The translations under genes and the position numbers were made by a program. From Rhynchosporium graminicola (Eukaryota; Ascomycota; Leotiomycetes; Helotiales; Ploettnerulaceae), in assembly GCA_900074885.1 (NCBI GenBank), contig FJUW01000007.1:2455051-2519050 (forward strand): a stretch of 64,000 bases of DNA. The letters are read 5' to 3'. Under the pieces are notes generated by a model that was not told where the DNA came from, did no database searches, and saw only the letters and a list, made by a program, of their open reading frames with translations. The stretch's first letter is position 1. Each line of letters opens with the position of its first letter. Of the stretch, positions 12,041 through 23,577 are shown piece by piece.

Positions 12041-12775
12041 TGCAAGGGAGATTTTCGATCAATTGTGTTGCTGGCAAGTGGAGATGGAAAAGATGATTAC
12101 TTGGAAAAGGTGTATGTTAGGAGAGAAACTTTGGAAGCTCAGGAAGTATATAACAGTGATCGATGAATAGATCCTAAGAGCAATTTAGGAAGCAAACCAA
12201 TAGAAAATTACACGTGCTTGCAAATTACTTACCTCATCCGACCCCTCATGACGATAGGCGGGGTCAAGATGGGATGTTTATCAAGCCATCTCCAACGGTT
12301 TATCCTGATGAGAAGGAGAATCTTATTGAGAAGGAAAGAGAAGAGAAAAGCGCGACCGAAGATGATCAATTGCCGAGAACAAGGCCATTCTCTGTGCAAC
12401 TTCAGGAGGTCTATCGGTATACTAGGAGATTCCCTTGGACACCTCCGGGACTCTTCTTTTCCTTGGCGGCTCGAGGAGGAAATTCCAGTTTTATTAGGTA
12501 AGCGGCAGGTTTACCGACTACTTCGCTTCCGGGATAATAAAAACACTCAGACCCCATTCACCAGAAGCATTCTTAAAATATGTACGTGTAAAGAAGCAGT
12601 ATTAGTGTGCTTGATGTCTATTTCTCTTTCATGTCTGCCAAATGTCTAGTCCCATTTTATGAACCTGACAAAAACATAACAAAGGAAAGACCTGTTCGCT
12701 CAATATGCATCCTTCACCATGAACAAAGAAATCCGACCATGTTATCTTGCTCAACATTCTCTCATCTAATCAGAA
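12041..12775. other. Intergenic, nothing convincing
   Basis: Between the start of the oxidoreductase gene and the end of the elongase gene. Overlapping open frames at 12214-12649 have atypical composition and no family resemblance, and I treat them as chance. Confidence 0.45.
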
Positions 12776-14330
12776 TCAATGCTTCCTCCCGTTCGTCTTT
12801 CCATTCGGAGTGCCATTTGGCGTACCATTGGTCTTTCCATTTCCATTCGCCTTGCCATTAGTCTTGCCATTCGGAGTGCCGTTTGGAGTGCCATTTGGCG
12901 CAGCATGGGTATGTCCAGCATTCAGCTCTCGTCCGACACCCTTCAGAGCGTCCTTTCCTGCTCCCTCGGCCATGATGTGCTTGGATGGCTTGCCGCTCTT
13001 CTGGCTCGATCGGCGGAGATAAGACTTGACGAAGAAACGAACGAAGAGGAAAGTCAATGGTGTAAGGTAGAACACGTTAAGCCAAATAGCGAATGTCTGT
13101 CCGCTTGTGTCGATGCATGGCACGGTTTGGTACTCATTGTGGTATTGAATGCCGTTGCTGCTGCCTTTGCCACCGCCGCTCGAGCTTGCGCTCTTGTAGG
13201 CTGGCACTTGCTGCTGTCCGTTGACGTTCTCAGCGAGTCCCTCTTCACCAGCGGCGCGGTAAAGATATTTCATGATAGTCTTTCCGAGTCCGGCAAATGT
13301 AGCAGCTGCGGCCATGGAGGATGATACTGCTGCAGCAGCATCCTTGATTGTTTCCTCTACGCCTGCGACTTGGACTGGGATATCGTAGGAGAGGAAAGAG
13401 TGCAGAGATGCGTAGGCGGTGCCAACTAGGAATTGCATGATTTGCATGGTGGTAAGACTTTGCTTGAGGCCTCGCGGAATAGGGACGGAGAACGCGGTAA
13501 GGGTGTAGTAAGTATACTGAAGACTGTTAGCAAAGAAATCTGCGAAGGGAGGATGAGAGATGTACCATGAGGGCATGAATCGCCGAATTGACAAAGACAA
13601 ACATCCAGATTGGAGGAGACATGAACCGGATTCCAGACCACATGCACATCATAGCTCCAGCATGATGGTAGGTCTGCAGAGTCGAGCTTCGCTTTCCCTT
13701 TGCGATAATAATCACCGTATCCAGCACCTCATAGAACTTGCTCAAGTAGAAGAACCAGCCGTAGAAGGCAAGACCTTCATTCCACAGTCTACCAACATCT
13801 GTAGGATCTGGCGTGCCCACCTCAGTCAATAGCACATTCGACGAAGTAGACACCCACTCCGAAATCGTTCCGTTGTACGCAACCGCATTTCCCAGACCAC
13901 GAGCTCCATGGACCTTGCACAAGCTGTCCACCAAAGGCCTGATCGTTGCGATTCCAGTCCATCTTGGCAGAGATCTTTGCAGAGCTCCAAACATGCCCAC
14001 GAAAGTCCAAGCAGAGTAAATGGCCAGGAAGATATTATGTGCCACGACGAACCAGAAGAAAGCCTTCGTTTTACTGATCGCCCATGGCTTGTTTCCTCTC
14101 GAGCGGTTGTACTGATTCAATGTGAAGACACTGACTGCGTACACGCTTGCGATCGTAATTGGTACTCTGACATCTAGAACAGCGTTGTAGACTGAGCTGG
14201 GTATCGAGAATGGAGGTGCGAAGAGTGTTGAGCCAGCTGGAGGAGAAGGGAGGGTTCGAGGGTCGTTGCTTGGAGGGAATTGGAAAAGATCGGAGCTGGG
14301 GGTAGTAAAATGGACCATTGAAGAAGCCAT
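12776..14330 (-). CDS. ELO-family fatty acid elongase
   Basis: ER membrane 3-ketoacyl-CoA synthase of the ELO family, 501 aa, extending long-chain fatty acids. Exons 13566-14330 and 12776-13516, intron 13517-13565. Family marks are FYLSKFYEVLDTVIIIAKG (about 195-212), the histidine box LQTYHHAGAMM (218-228) and FVNSAIHALMYTYYTL across the splice. Several hydrophobic segments are evident. It is longer than the ~310-350 aa yeast enzymes: it has an Ala/Gly-rich insert before the last membrane segment and a hydrophilic tail of Asn-Gly repeats. The box reads QxxHH instead of the usual HxxHH. Neighbouring genes for carnitine synthesis and a lipid-droplet-type protein fit a lipid theme, but co-regulation is not shown. 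Confidence 0.88.
12783..12900 (-). repeat. In-gene Asn-Gly codon repeat
   Basis: The last ~40 codons of the elongase gene are degenerate 9-15 nt units encoding PNGT, PNGK, TNGK and ANGN. The protein tail is low complexity and ends NGRKH. Confidence 0.8.
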
Positions 14331-14909
14331 GTTGACCCGGCGCTTGAGTCGTAGTCTGGGTGTCGATATTCGAGGGGTTCTGAACTAAAAATCCGAAATG
14401 TGTGACTGAGCACGCGACTGTTGAAAGGGACGCCTGTCTCGGTTCACCTGGCGCAAGGGATAGGTATTCTATTCCGCCGCAGAAAGATCGCACCGATCAA
14501 TCACAATGACTGGCAGAAAAGGGCAGTTGCAGAGGAAGCAGCACTCTGTTATGGAAGCTGCTTGTTGAAGAGGTACTGGCAAGAAATTTCGGCAATCTGC
14601 TTTCGAACAGGGAACTGGTCAGCTACTAATAAAAGTAGATGATAAGAAGCCAAGTTGCCGAGGTCTACAGAGCATTCGAAGGGTCTTTCCTTATTTCTGA
14701 TTTGGCTTGTGGGGAAGAATTATACAAACCTAGGTAGGTGGTGATTTACTTGAAATAAGTAAGTCAGTAAGTAAGCAGACAAGAGAATTTGACATGTGAG
14801 TTGTTGCCTTATGAAAGCATCCGGGCGAAATGAAGCAAGCAAGCTTCACAATTTTCACAATATGACCAAATTGCCTGTATGTATCATACAAACCCAACTC
14901 AACCCAAAC

Positions 14910-14951
14910 GGCAGATGGCAGATGGCAGATGGCATGGCATGGCATGGCATG
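14910..14951. repeat. Tandem repeats GGCAGAT and GGCAT
   Basis: Three GGCAGAT units followed by four GGCAT units. Confidence 0.9.
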
Positions 14952-15117
14952 TTTGGGGAAGGCTCGGGAGAAAAAGTGTTGAATGATGACGCACGGGGCA
15001 GCCTCGCTTGCATGTACATGTATGAGTTCTGATTGGAGGCGCACCCGGGGATGTGTACAAGGCTGCGTGCAACCTCCGGCTCCGGGACTGACATGAGAGA
15101 GAGAGTATCTTCCTACC

Positions 15118-15185
15118 TTACCCAAGGTAAAGAAAGGTACGGTAGGTCAGTCATTAGGTATGTAGGTAGTAGGTAGGTAGCTGTA
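15118..15185. repeat. Interrupted GGTA/TAGG microsatellite
   Basis: Broken run of GGTA/GTAG units (GTAGGTAGTAGGTAGGTAGC). The same motif recurs at 45.4-45.9, 48.58 and 49.74 kb. Confidence 0.8.
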
Positions 15186-16257
15186 TGTGTTGATTTTGCT
15201 ATGGCTTACTTAGTAGAGAGCCTATCCTCACAATCACTAACAACAGACACATTTGGAGTGTTTCTACAAGGTAGCACTTAGGTGTATAAATAAGTACCAC
15301 GAGAGAATCTGCTCTGCTTGCCTTGGTCGAGCGAGACTTTCCTCACAGAACTATCAATCACAGACGCAGACCTGGCTGGCTGGCCCCTTCCCCTTGCCTT
15401 CCTTTCATGTTGGCCGGGGCTCGTCCTCAACAAATTTCCCAAGTGAAAATGGCTCCTTGCCACTTTGAGCCACCTCCGAACGAACGAATAGAAGGCAAAT
15501 AAACGGAAGAAACGGAAGGAAGGAAGAGTTTTTTACTATTGTTATTTCCGTGCCGAGGCTCAAACCTTTCATCAACATTGAGATGGATGGATGCATTATC
15601 TTGGCAGCTCACATGATGAGGTGAAGTGAGACTCGCGTGCATTCATGGAGTATCACGTGTACAACGGAGGCCCCTTCCCTTGACTTGCCCCTCCCTCCAA
15701 AACGCTGGTGAACCAACCCTCACCATGATGAGATATCTATCCCTCCCTACTGCTTTCCAGGCGAGCCAGGGCTTCCGAATGCCAGAGTGAAAAGCCTTAA
15801 GATTGTTTGTTTATATCTGTGAAGGTTGTTCATATCTGTGTTCGGTGATGCGATTCATAATTTCTAGCTATCAATTAAGATCACATCTACTTCACGCCTC
15901 ACTTATGTCTCAACATAGTCTAGTGACATTCATAAGAGACAAGGAATCGTCGTCAGGTACGACCACAACGGGCAAAGGAATCGCGTAGAGGTTTAGTTTA
16001 CATTTAGTTATTAGTGATGAATTGGTAGCAGTTTGTGAAGAGCTGGAGTTTAAAAGCCCCCACTCTTCAAAACATCAGAACATTGACCGACTCTAACATC
16101 CACGAGGAACAACTTTAGGCCCGGTCAGATGACTCAAAGAGCATCAAGTTGTAAAGAGGTCAAATTAATTTTGTCGTCTTGTAGATCCAACGATATCCAT
16201 ACAACCGCTTCCCTCGAGATTGGAAAGGGACGTGCCGACTCCAATGATCAGTTGAGA

Positions 16258-17880
16258 GTATGGTGCACATGCTAGTCAGAATTAAGGACCGAGAGGGATG
16301 CACTAAAGGGAACTTGCAGAAATACGAGTTGGCCAGGGACAAGATGTATGAATATCAGGAGAGAGTTGTTGCAGCAACAAGAAGAGCAGGCCGACATAGC
16401 ATGTAAAAGACCATAACCAAAGACTTCCGGGACCAATCCGAAGAACACGACAACCGTGCCAATACACTTCAAAAGAACTTGAATACAGAGGAGAGGCGAG
16501 CGAGTGAATGTCACCGGAACTTCGATCGATTGACCAAGCAGCAATTTCGACATTTGTCAAGAATTAGTATTTTCTCATGTGGCTCATGCTAGAGAAGAAG
16601 TACGTGCCAATACCCTGCGACTTCATTACAGCGACACGGACGGAAAGCTGCCCATCAGAAAACGCTAGAATCCCGAGCTCGAGCAGACGATCGAAAACTT
16701 GAACATCAGTTACCAAGTAGAAAGCTTGACCAACGTCGACTTGCGATCGGAGCATGACCAGTACGTTGAGCAAGCCCGACTGTGGACACAAGATGAATGA
16801 TCGACTTTAGGACGTTGTTGCAACACAAGAAGTTACACAGACGGCTATCCATAGCGTTCTGGCATTGTTACGTTTCAGGAAAGAGTAGGCCGAAGAGAAA
16901 GTCCACCTTCCGGAAGAAAAAGTGGCAATGCATTCGGAGGAGTTCAGGCTGTTGAGAAGCTCGAATGCGCTACAGCGACGTCTGCGCAGAATGATCTTCA
17001 GGATACTGTTCAAATCACCACGAAGCCATCCAAAAACTCAAACCAAAGCATCCCACCGTCGTTGATTCCGAGTATCAAGGAGATTGAAAAAATTTCAGCC
17101 AACACACGTTCAAGTGCAAAAAATGAATGAGCACATTTTCTCGTAATTAATTCAACGAGCAATTGGAATTATGAGGCTGGACAGTGGTGTTTGGAGACGA
17201 CTGTGTGCCTTTCTCTGCAACGAGAGTAATACGATCGGTACTTGTTCAAATTACATTGGAAAAACTCTTCAGACTCCATATTCAAGCACCCACGTATAGA
17301 TCGAGCGATTACCTCCTCATACTGGTGTTGGTGCCGTGTTGCCTGTTCGTAACATCTTTACACGTTTGCATTTACGAGAACAATTTTCGAAGACTGGAAG
17401 ATCTTCTACATTCTTACGGCTCTGTCGACAATACTACCTTCCTGGCATGGTTTCTTTGCCCTCAAACTAATCATCGAGTCGCTTAAACTGCTTTTCAGAA
17501 CCATTCCACCAACCTAATCTTGTCTGAGTATGTTTGTCGCCATGCTAATGTATCTAGTATCGAGGAAGTAGTCTTCTATCCTGGTTTCAAAACATTGTCG
17601 TACTATCGCAATATGGCCGAAAAGCTCCACCAACGCTTAACCGCTCTGTACCAAACTTCATCTAGAAGTTTCTCCCTTGCCTACATGAGGGCCAAGACCT
17701 TGCAGACAAGATCCGTTCCATGTTCAAGAAGGACAGCATAGTCGAATACAATGACAATAGGACGATTTCACTATCCAAACCTGCATCGCCGTATGTACTT
17801 GATGTTCAAAAGATTCAGCAGATGATCACGATGCTTGAAACCTGTCATATAAGCTCTCAGGTATCCACCTTCTAACGAGG
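16258..17880 (+). pseudogene. Decayed coiled-coil reading frame, family unknown
   Basis: Consecutive + strand frame pieces have a charged, coiled-coil-like composition but are cut by stops and frameshifts. Examples are KGNLQKYELARDKMYEYQER, FRDQSEEHDNRANTLQKNL, LEQTIENLNISYQVESL, AEEKVHLPEEKVAMHSEEF, GFKTLSYYRNMAEKLHQRL and ADKIRSMFKKDSIVEY. The first two share one frame separated by a TAA near 16403. No start, no promoter signal and no known domain. The best reading is an old pseudogene or gene fragment; an intron-rich but intact gene seems less likely because the stops do not sit in plausible introns. Confidence 0.35.
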
Positions 17881-18029
17881 ACCGGCCTGGATACTGGTCC
17901 TTATATGTCTGTGTAAGGTGTCCTTCTGAAAACCAATTCGGATTCAAAGTCGTACCCGAGTTAGTGGCAGATTGGTGCGCTGACATCCCTCGTTTGACAC
18001 CAGGTTTTGGAGATCGGGATATTCTACAA

Positions 18030-18707
18030 GGCCACAACTAAATCGACATACGCTACTAAACGAGCCGAAAATGAAGAGTGCATTTATCATCACTAAGATT
18101 TGTATTCATAAATATGAATAATTTATCGCCGGAATAGAAGCAATTCCCTGTGCTAGATCACGGATGGGCTATTGAGTCTGCAGATGCCGTATGATTATGT
18201 ATAGCCTCTAAGACCTTCACTTGCTACTGCCCTGGAGCTCTATCCTTTACAAGATTGACTCTTATTTGATAATCGCACTTCTTCGACCTACCTAGTCTCT
18301 TGGGTCGTGTTTACCTGCGCGGTCGCATATAAATAGAGCGCGGAATAGTCGTATATCTCTCTGCCGAAGTCTGAAGAGTACTTATAGCCGTGGGCTGTAG
18401 CATGAGCTTGAATTGCAGTAAATCCGGTAAGTACATCACTGTAAAATTGCTGTAGGAGGCGCTAGCCCATAAGATGTAAGAGTAGAAGCCATAATAGTAG
18501 TGGAATGTATCGGTGGTAGCGGCAGAACGTTCTGAATAACCTCAATTACAATCCATAGTCTTAGGCGTAATCAGGGAATTATGAATGTTTCCATGCTGCA
18601 TGAATGGCCCTTGCCCTCTAGTACAAATTTGTGTAGGGGGCACGTGTCTTCTAGAGGCACACGCCAAGTTACTAGAGTTTTAGCATACGTCGATTTAGCT
18701 GTGGGCC
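18030..18707. mobile_element. hAT-like non-autonomous DNA element (MITE), copy 1
   Basis: Terminal inverted repeats: left GGCCACAACTAAATCG..., right reverse complement GGCCCACAGCTAAATCG..., continuing to about 26 bp. Flanked by a perfect 8-bp direct repeat TTCTACAA (18022-18029 and 18708-18715), as expected for a hAT-superfamily insertion. No transposase frame inside. Subterminal blocks match the element at 22535-22968, with about 240 bp extra here. Confidence 0.75.
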
Positions 18708-19684
18708 TTCTACAAACGCTTAGTCACAAACAGATGGTTTTGGTTAGGCAGAGCGTGAGCTGCGGCTAAGACAATCGGAGGAAGTACTTGATTGTGACAA
18801 CTACTGGGAACTAGTCGCGAGTTGGCAAACTGTATTCCAAATAACCACAACAGCGGAGACTGTCAATAGTTAAATTGGTGGTCGAGACTCGAAATAGGAT
18901 CTGGCGGGAGGTCACGAGGCCGGCCACAAGCACAAGCACACCCGCACCCGAATATAATCCCTACCTCAGGCATGAAAGTTACTTTATCCCAAGATATACA
19001 TACTCCCTACTAAGCGAGAAAACACCCCTGACAGCCTAAACTCCTCTCTATTATGCTTCAAGAACTACTAAGCTACACCCTTTTTAGCTAAATAGTTATC
19101 TACTTGATAAATCGAGTCGCAATAATCCGATAAGAATACGTACACCTTTTGAATCATTCATCGTGAGTAGTTTCGTAGGCTCAAAAGTAATAAATCAACT
19201 ATCCTCCGGGCTACTGCTTCTGCCTGTAAACATTTCCTCGAATTTCTTACGACGTCTTCTTACCGGTTCGCAAACCTAGGATTTCACCTCCTCGACCACC
19301 TTGATAATACCTATCCAGGTATCATCGATCGCCTCGCAAGAGAGACCTACCTCCTTGGCACTGAGGCAAGGCGACAAGTTCAACAGTCATCGAACCTTCC
19401 AAGATGCGGTACTGCAAAAACCTCTTCCGACGATGAAAAGGGCAAGCCTAAATAAGCCAGAAGAAAAGGAAGAAGACACAAGGTAAGCCAGAGGAGCTCG
19501 CGGAGCCGTAGTCTTGCTTTCGCTGTGGTCCATTTGCGCAGGCATGATTGAAAAGGCATAAACACTGCCCTGCACACTAGTCATCCCAATATATTACCTC
19601 TCCTGCCTTTCTTGTCAAAACCTTCAAAAGTGCAAATTACTCTTGTGTTATGCATCCTTCCCTGCTTTGCAGTTTACATTAAAC

Positions 19685-19710
19685 TAGGATTTCCAAAGAA
19701 AAAAAAAAGA
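19685..19710. repeat. A/G homopolymer-like run
   Basis: Short purine tract, almost all A with single G. Confidence 0.8.
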
Positions 19711-20019
19711 AAAAAAAATCTGCCTCGTGTATGGGTGGTCGAGGCAAACAAAATAGTATGTTAGGAATTTCGAGGCATGAGAAAAATCGGCCTCTCATAA
19801 CTTTGATAGATTATCAGGGGCCAGGTAAAATCGTAGGGAATTTTCGTGACGGAGGTGGTGGGGAAATTTAAAGATCACTTCCTGCAGATGGATGCAATCA
19901 ACGGAAACAGGGTGTCGTCTGTGAATAATAACATCATCACAACCCTCGGCATTGAGCATCATGCATTACCATCATCACACCAGAAACAACAGCTATCAAC
20001 CATAGCCAGCCAACCGCAC

Positions 20020-22058
20020 TCAAAACCTCAGCCTCAAGTTTCCCTCCTTACTCAACAGTCCCAACCCCCGTCTCTTCAACCCTCCCGGAGGGTTCGGCAA
20101 TCCAGTTGTAGTATTATACGTTGCATCCCATGGCACAATCTCATACTGGATCGTCGAGTTCCCCTCTCTATACGTACTTTTCTTCGTTCCCACCGTCAAA
20201 TACCCATCCGCAGGTGAATGAACACCCGTAGCGATATCTTTGCCATTAATCGCTCGATCAAAGATCTCCAGCGCGGCTAACGGTTGATAGAACGGTACTT
20301 CATGAGCACAATCGTAGACTCTGACAAATGAGAATTTGCCGGCTTGTTTGACCTGACCGTGGACGACGGTGTCACTTGTTGTGATGTTAACGTAGCCGGC
20401 GCAATCAAAACCTGGAGCCTTGACTTCTCCGGCGGTGACTTCGTTAGCGAGCCAGTTGCAACTAATTGACGATCAGCAAATTATGTAATTTGACGAGTGC
20501 ACGAAAAGCAGGAGGCTTACTCGTAATCAGCATCGCCAGCATAAAGCATGACCGTAACGTTCTGGCTCACCAGCTTGTTCAAAGCTTCAACAGTGCCAGA
20601 CTCCCGACTTTCATCACCCGTAGTCACGAAAGCGTCATACACCGTAAGCGACGACTCGGAAAAGTTCTGGTAAGCACCGATCGCGGCTTGTACTTCTGGA
20701 GCGTTAAGATAGTCAATGAAAAACTTGGAAGGAAACGGGTCAGGTGAGAGGAAACGGATGTCGTGCTTGTCTCGGCCGAGGTACTTGTCGTATAAGTTTT
20801 CTACATACGAGGCACAGAATGCATTCTGCTTGATTTTAGCTTAGGTTCTAGTTACGTGTGGGAAGTAGTCACTTACTGCTGCTCGGCAAATATCGTTGAG
20901 ACCTGTTGCTGCGCAGTTCTTGATTTGATCGGTGCAGTTTCCTGACCCGTAGAGATTGTCGTACAATTCAGATTTGACACTCGCGTTGAATGGAGAGTAA
21001 TCGTAGGTGTTTCCAGGAGACACACTGCACATGATATTAGCTCCAGTAAGTAAAAATGCCGAATCGGTGCAGAAGATGCTTACGTATAGTTGTAATGTGA
21101 CTGAAACATTATCAACGGATCGTACCAGCCGTTTCTGTGGAAGTTAGGTGCCAAAGTCATAAAGCCAAAGAGCAAAGGCAACCAACCCAATTAGGACTGT
21201 CTCCAGCGAGATCTTATGAGCACCGGGAATGTTCTTCGCATTCTGCTCCTCAATGTACTCATTGAAAATCGGTCCATAGTGGCCACCATAACTCTCGCTT
21301 GAAAAGTGAAAACCATTCCTTGAGTACTGTGGGAAAGCTCCCATAAATCCCTGGAGGGTCTTCCAGAAATTCGGCGCTGCATTTCGAGTGGAGTTTGCTG
21401 TCAAAGTCTGGATCGGTGAACTGTAGGTACCGCAAGTTTCAGAGTCGACGGCGTAGTCAGGACAGGTTGCGTTGGGTAGTGCAACGAACTGGCTTTTGGG
21501 GGCTCTTAGCCAAATTATCAATTCTGGGAGGATAGACTTACAAATCTGAGTCAAAATAGCCATTGATAGGAATACTATACGAAAAGCCAACCTGCTTTAT
21601 GTCAATTCTGCCGGCTTACCAATCGAGGCTCCAAATATCCCTACTTGAGTTGGCTGATCAATATAGATCATATTGCTAACATTTGACCACGAATATGGAT
21701 TACTGTCAACATTCCAATCTATATCAACACGACAAGGTCCATTCTCCTGGAATAAACCAATCATCGACGACCCTCCTGGTCCGCCATTGATCCACACTGT
21801 CAAAGGAGCCTCTGACGGATCTATATTCCTGGCCTCAAAGAACCAGAAGAAGATATGCTCATTTTCAGCAACATCGACATAGCCAGAATAACTCTTGACA
21901 TTTGGATCTAATTCGCAGATTCCGGCAGGCACTTCCTTGTATCGGACCGGTAGATCAAGATATCCAGTTGTGTTTATGAGATCCGTAGGAGCGGGAACGA
22001 ATTGTGAAAATGCTATGGAAGCTACAGAAAGTAGGACAGGTACTATTGAGACAAACAT
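20020..22058 (-). CDS. Secreted serine carboxypeptidase (peptidase family S10)
   Basis: Secreted or vacuolar serine carboxypeptidase of about 572 aa, releasing C-terminal residues from peptides. The N-terminal hydrophobic signal ([19 protein letters not shown]) dictates the start at 22058. Family motifs: [20 protein letters not shown] (oxyanion region), [10 protein letters not shown] (nucleophile Ser222), YAGDADYDCNW (Asp near 424) and [17 protein letters not shown] (His near 479); the triad is complete. Numerous NxS/T sites and cysteines fit an extracellular enzyme. Exons in transcription order: 22058-21645, 21591-21542, 21492-21187, 21134-21084, 21024-20877, 20828-20521, 20461-20020. The third exon could instead start at 21504 (37-nt intron), and the sixth may start three bases later. 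It diverges from cyclin H. Confidence 0.9.
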
Positions 22059-22159
22059 CGGAATGGTGTCAAAGCAGATGCAGGACGGCTTCGAAAACAG
22101 TAGCATGGGAGTAGCAACCGACTTATAATCTCCTCAGCTCACAGCTTGGGTGTGGTAAA

Positions 22160-22187
22160 TTCTGAAGCTCAAGCTTAAGCTTCAGAA
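22160..22187. promoter_or_regulatory. Palindrome upstream of the carboxypeptidase
   Basis: TTCTGAAGCT is followed eight bases later by its exact reverse complement AGCTTCAGAA, about 100 bp upstream of the carboxypeptidase ATG. The central AAGCTTAAGC is also symmetrical. It could be a dimeric factor site; no known site assigned. Confidence 0.35.
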
Positions 22188-22534
22188 TAAGCTTTTGGGC
22201 GGCAGCAACCGGTGTGTAGTAAGATCAAGTACCTTCTCCTTCGGTACTAGTGGCCTGCTTCCTCCCACATAGGTACGGAATCGAAATCAGCTCGGGATCG
22301 TAACACGGAATTGAGACTTTCAACACGCCGTGTCAATATACCATCATTAAGGTATTGATCACAAGCCCCAGTTTGCTGTAAATTGCTCGCTTGGTAACAA
22401 TAATAGTGTCTGGCTGTCATTTCTTGAGAAGAAGACGGAGGGTGAAGAGCATGTTCCCATATGCGAAAGGACTCAAGTCAATGAAGATCGCACATCACCA
22501 CGGCGCAATTGCCGACATCAAAGCTAATAATATA

Positions 22535-22968
22535 GGCCACAGCTAAATCGCCATACGCTAATTAGGCGAGCCCAAATGTATAGAGTGCATTTATCACCAC
22601 TACGATTTGTATGCATAACTATGTATAATGCATTGCTAGCTGCCCACTTTTATGCTAGATCATTAATATCATCTTCATACTCTGCATTCTGTTTACAGTC
22701 GATAATACGCTATCTTATACTACAAATTACTACCCAAATGATACAGGGGCGGAGCTTTGGCATACGCCTAGCACGCAACAAATCCAGTGGCAATATCACT
22801 ATAAAATGCTGTAGGGGGCGCAGGGCTATAAGCTTAGAGAGAAGTAAAATTCACAGTATTCAAAAAGGTAGAAGTAGTAGTGGTAGAAATTTGTATAGGA
22901 GGGGGTAGTTCTCTAGATGCACTCGCCAAGTTACTACAACTTTAGTGTACGGCCATTTAGCTGTAGCC
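22535..22968. mobile_element. hAT-like non-autonomous DNA element (MITE), copy 2
   Basis: 434 bp. Left end GGCCACAGCTAAATCG, right end reverse complement GGCTACAGCTAAATGG, so ~26-bp imperfect terminal inverted repeats. The flanks are ATAATATA (22527-22534) and ATAATGTA (22969-22976), an 8-bp duplication with one mismatch. It shares GAGTGCATTTATCA, GCTGTAGG-GGCGC and GCCAAGTTACTA blocks with the copy at 18030-18707. No coding capacity. Confidence 0.75.
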
Positions 22969-23577
22969 ATAATGTACTATATGGCAATGGAGTGACTACC
23001 TCCGTAATCGTGAGTTCCTACATCCCGGTCGCACATCCCGGTCTTACAAGAAATCAGGGTTTCAAAAGATACAAATTCAAGTTTAGTTATTAGGCGCACG
23101 AGCAAAATCTAACGTAGAGAGTAAAGTTGAAAGAGTAGGTCTATAACTCCCTCAGGAATATTGTAGAGGTATGACGAGGCTCAAAACATGCCAACAAAGA
23201 GATGTCTCCTCGCCCGTCATCTATTGAGGTACCATAGGCTGGTATCTATTTATTTTCAGTCATGTGCCAAACAAAAGTGGTTGTGATGCTGAGCTGCAAG
23301 TACCATACAGAGTTCAGATTAACAAACAAAGAACACCCATATCATAAGACCAGTGAAAGATGAAGTCGAGATTACAAATTCCATTTTCAATTGCGTTCAA
23401 GTAAGCTTCAAAGGGATATAACTTTAAACCATTTTCAGTTCCGTAGTGATCGACACCTCAATCTTCAGGTCAACGCCATGAGCAGACGCGAACAAGAACA
23501 AGGCTGCTGAACCACATTCCCAGCATCCAGCATGATTTCTCCGGAAACCACTTACAGCTAAAAAAAAAAACGGCGCA

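Larger units (their letters stand above)
14331..20019. other. Gene-poor 5.7-kb region with relics and repeats
   Basis: The longest gene-poor interval. It holds short tandem repeats near 14.9 and 15.1 kb, a decayed reading frame at about 16.25-17.88 kb, a hAT-like non-autonomous element at 18030-18707, and AT-rich DNA with an A/G run at 19.69-19.71 kb. No intact gene found. Confidence 0.55.
22059..23577. other. Divergent intergenic region with hAT-like element
   Basis: Promoter side of the carboxypeptidase, a palindrome at 22160-22187, the second hAT-like element, then AT-rich DNA up to cyclin H. No gene seen. Confidence 0.55.

Noticed and set aside
12214..12649. Overlapping + strand frames of 95 and 143 codons
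   Set aside because: Mutually overlapping, unusual composition, no family resemblance; likely chance in the oxidoreductase upstream region.
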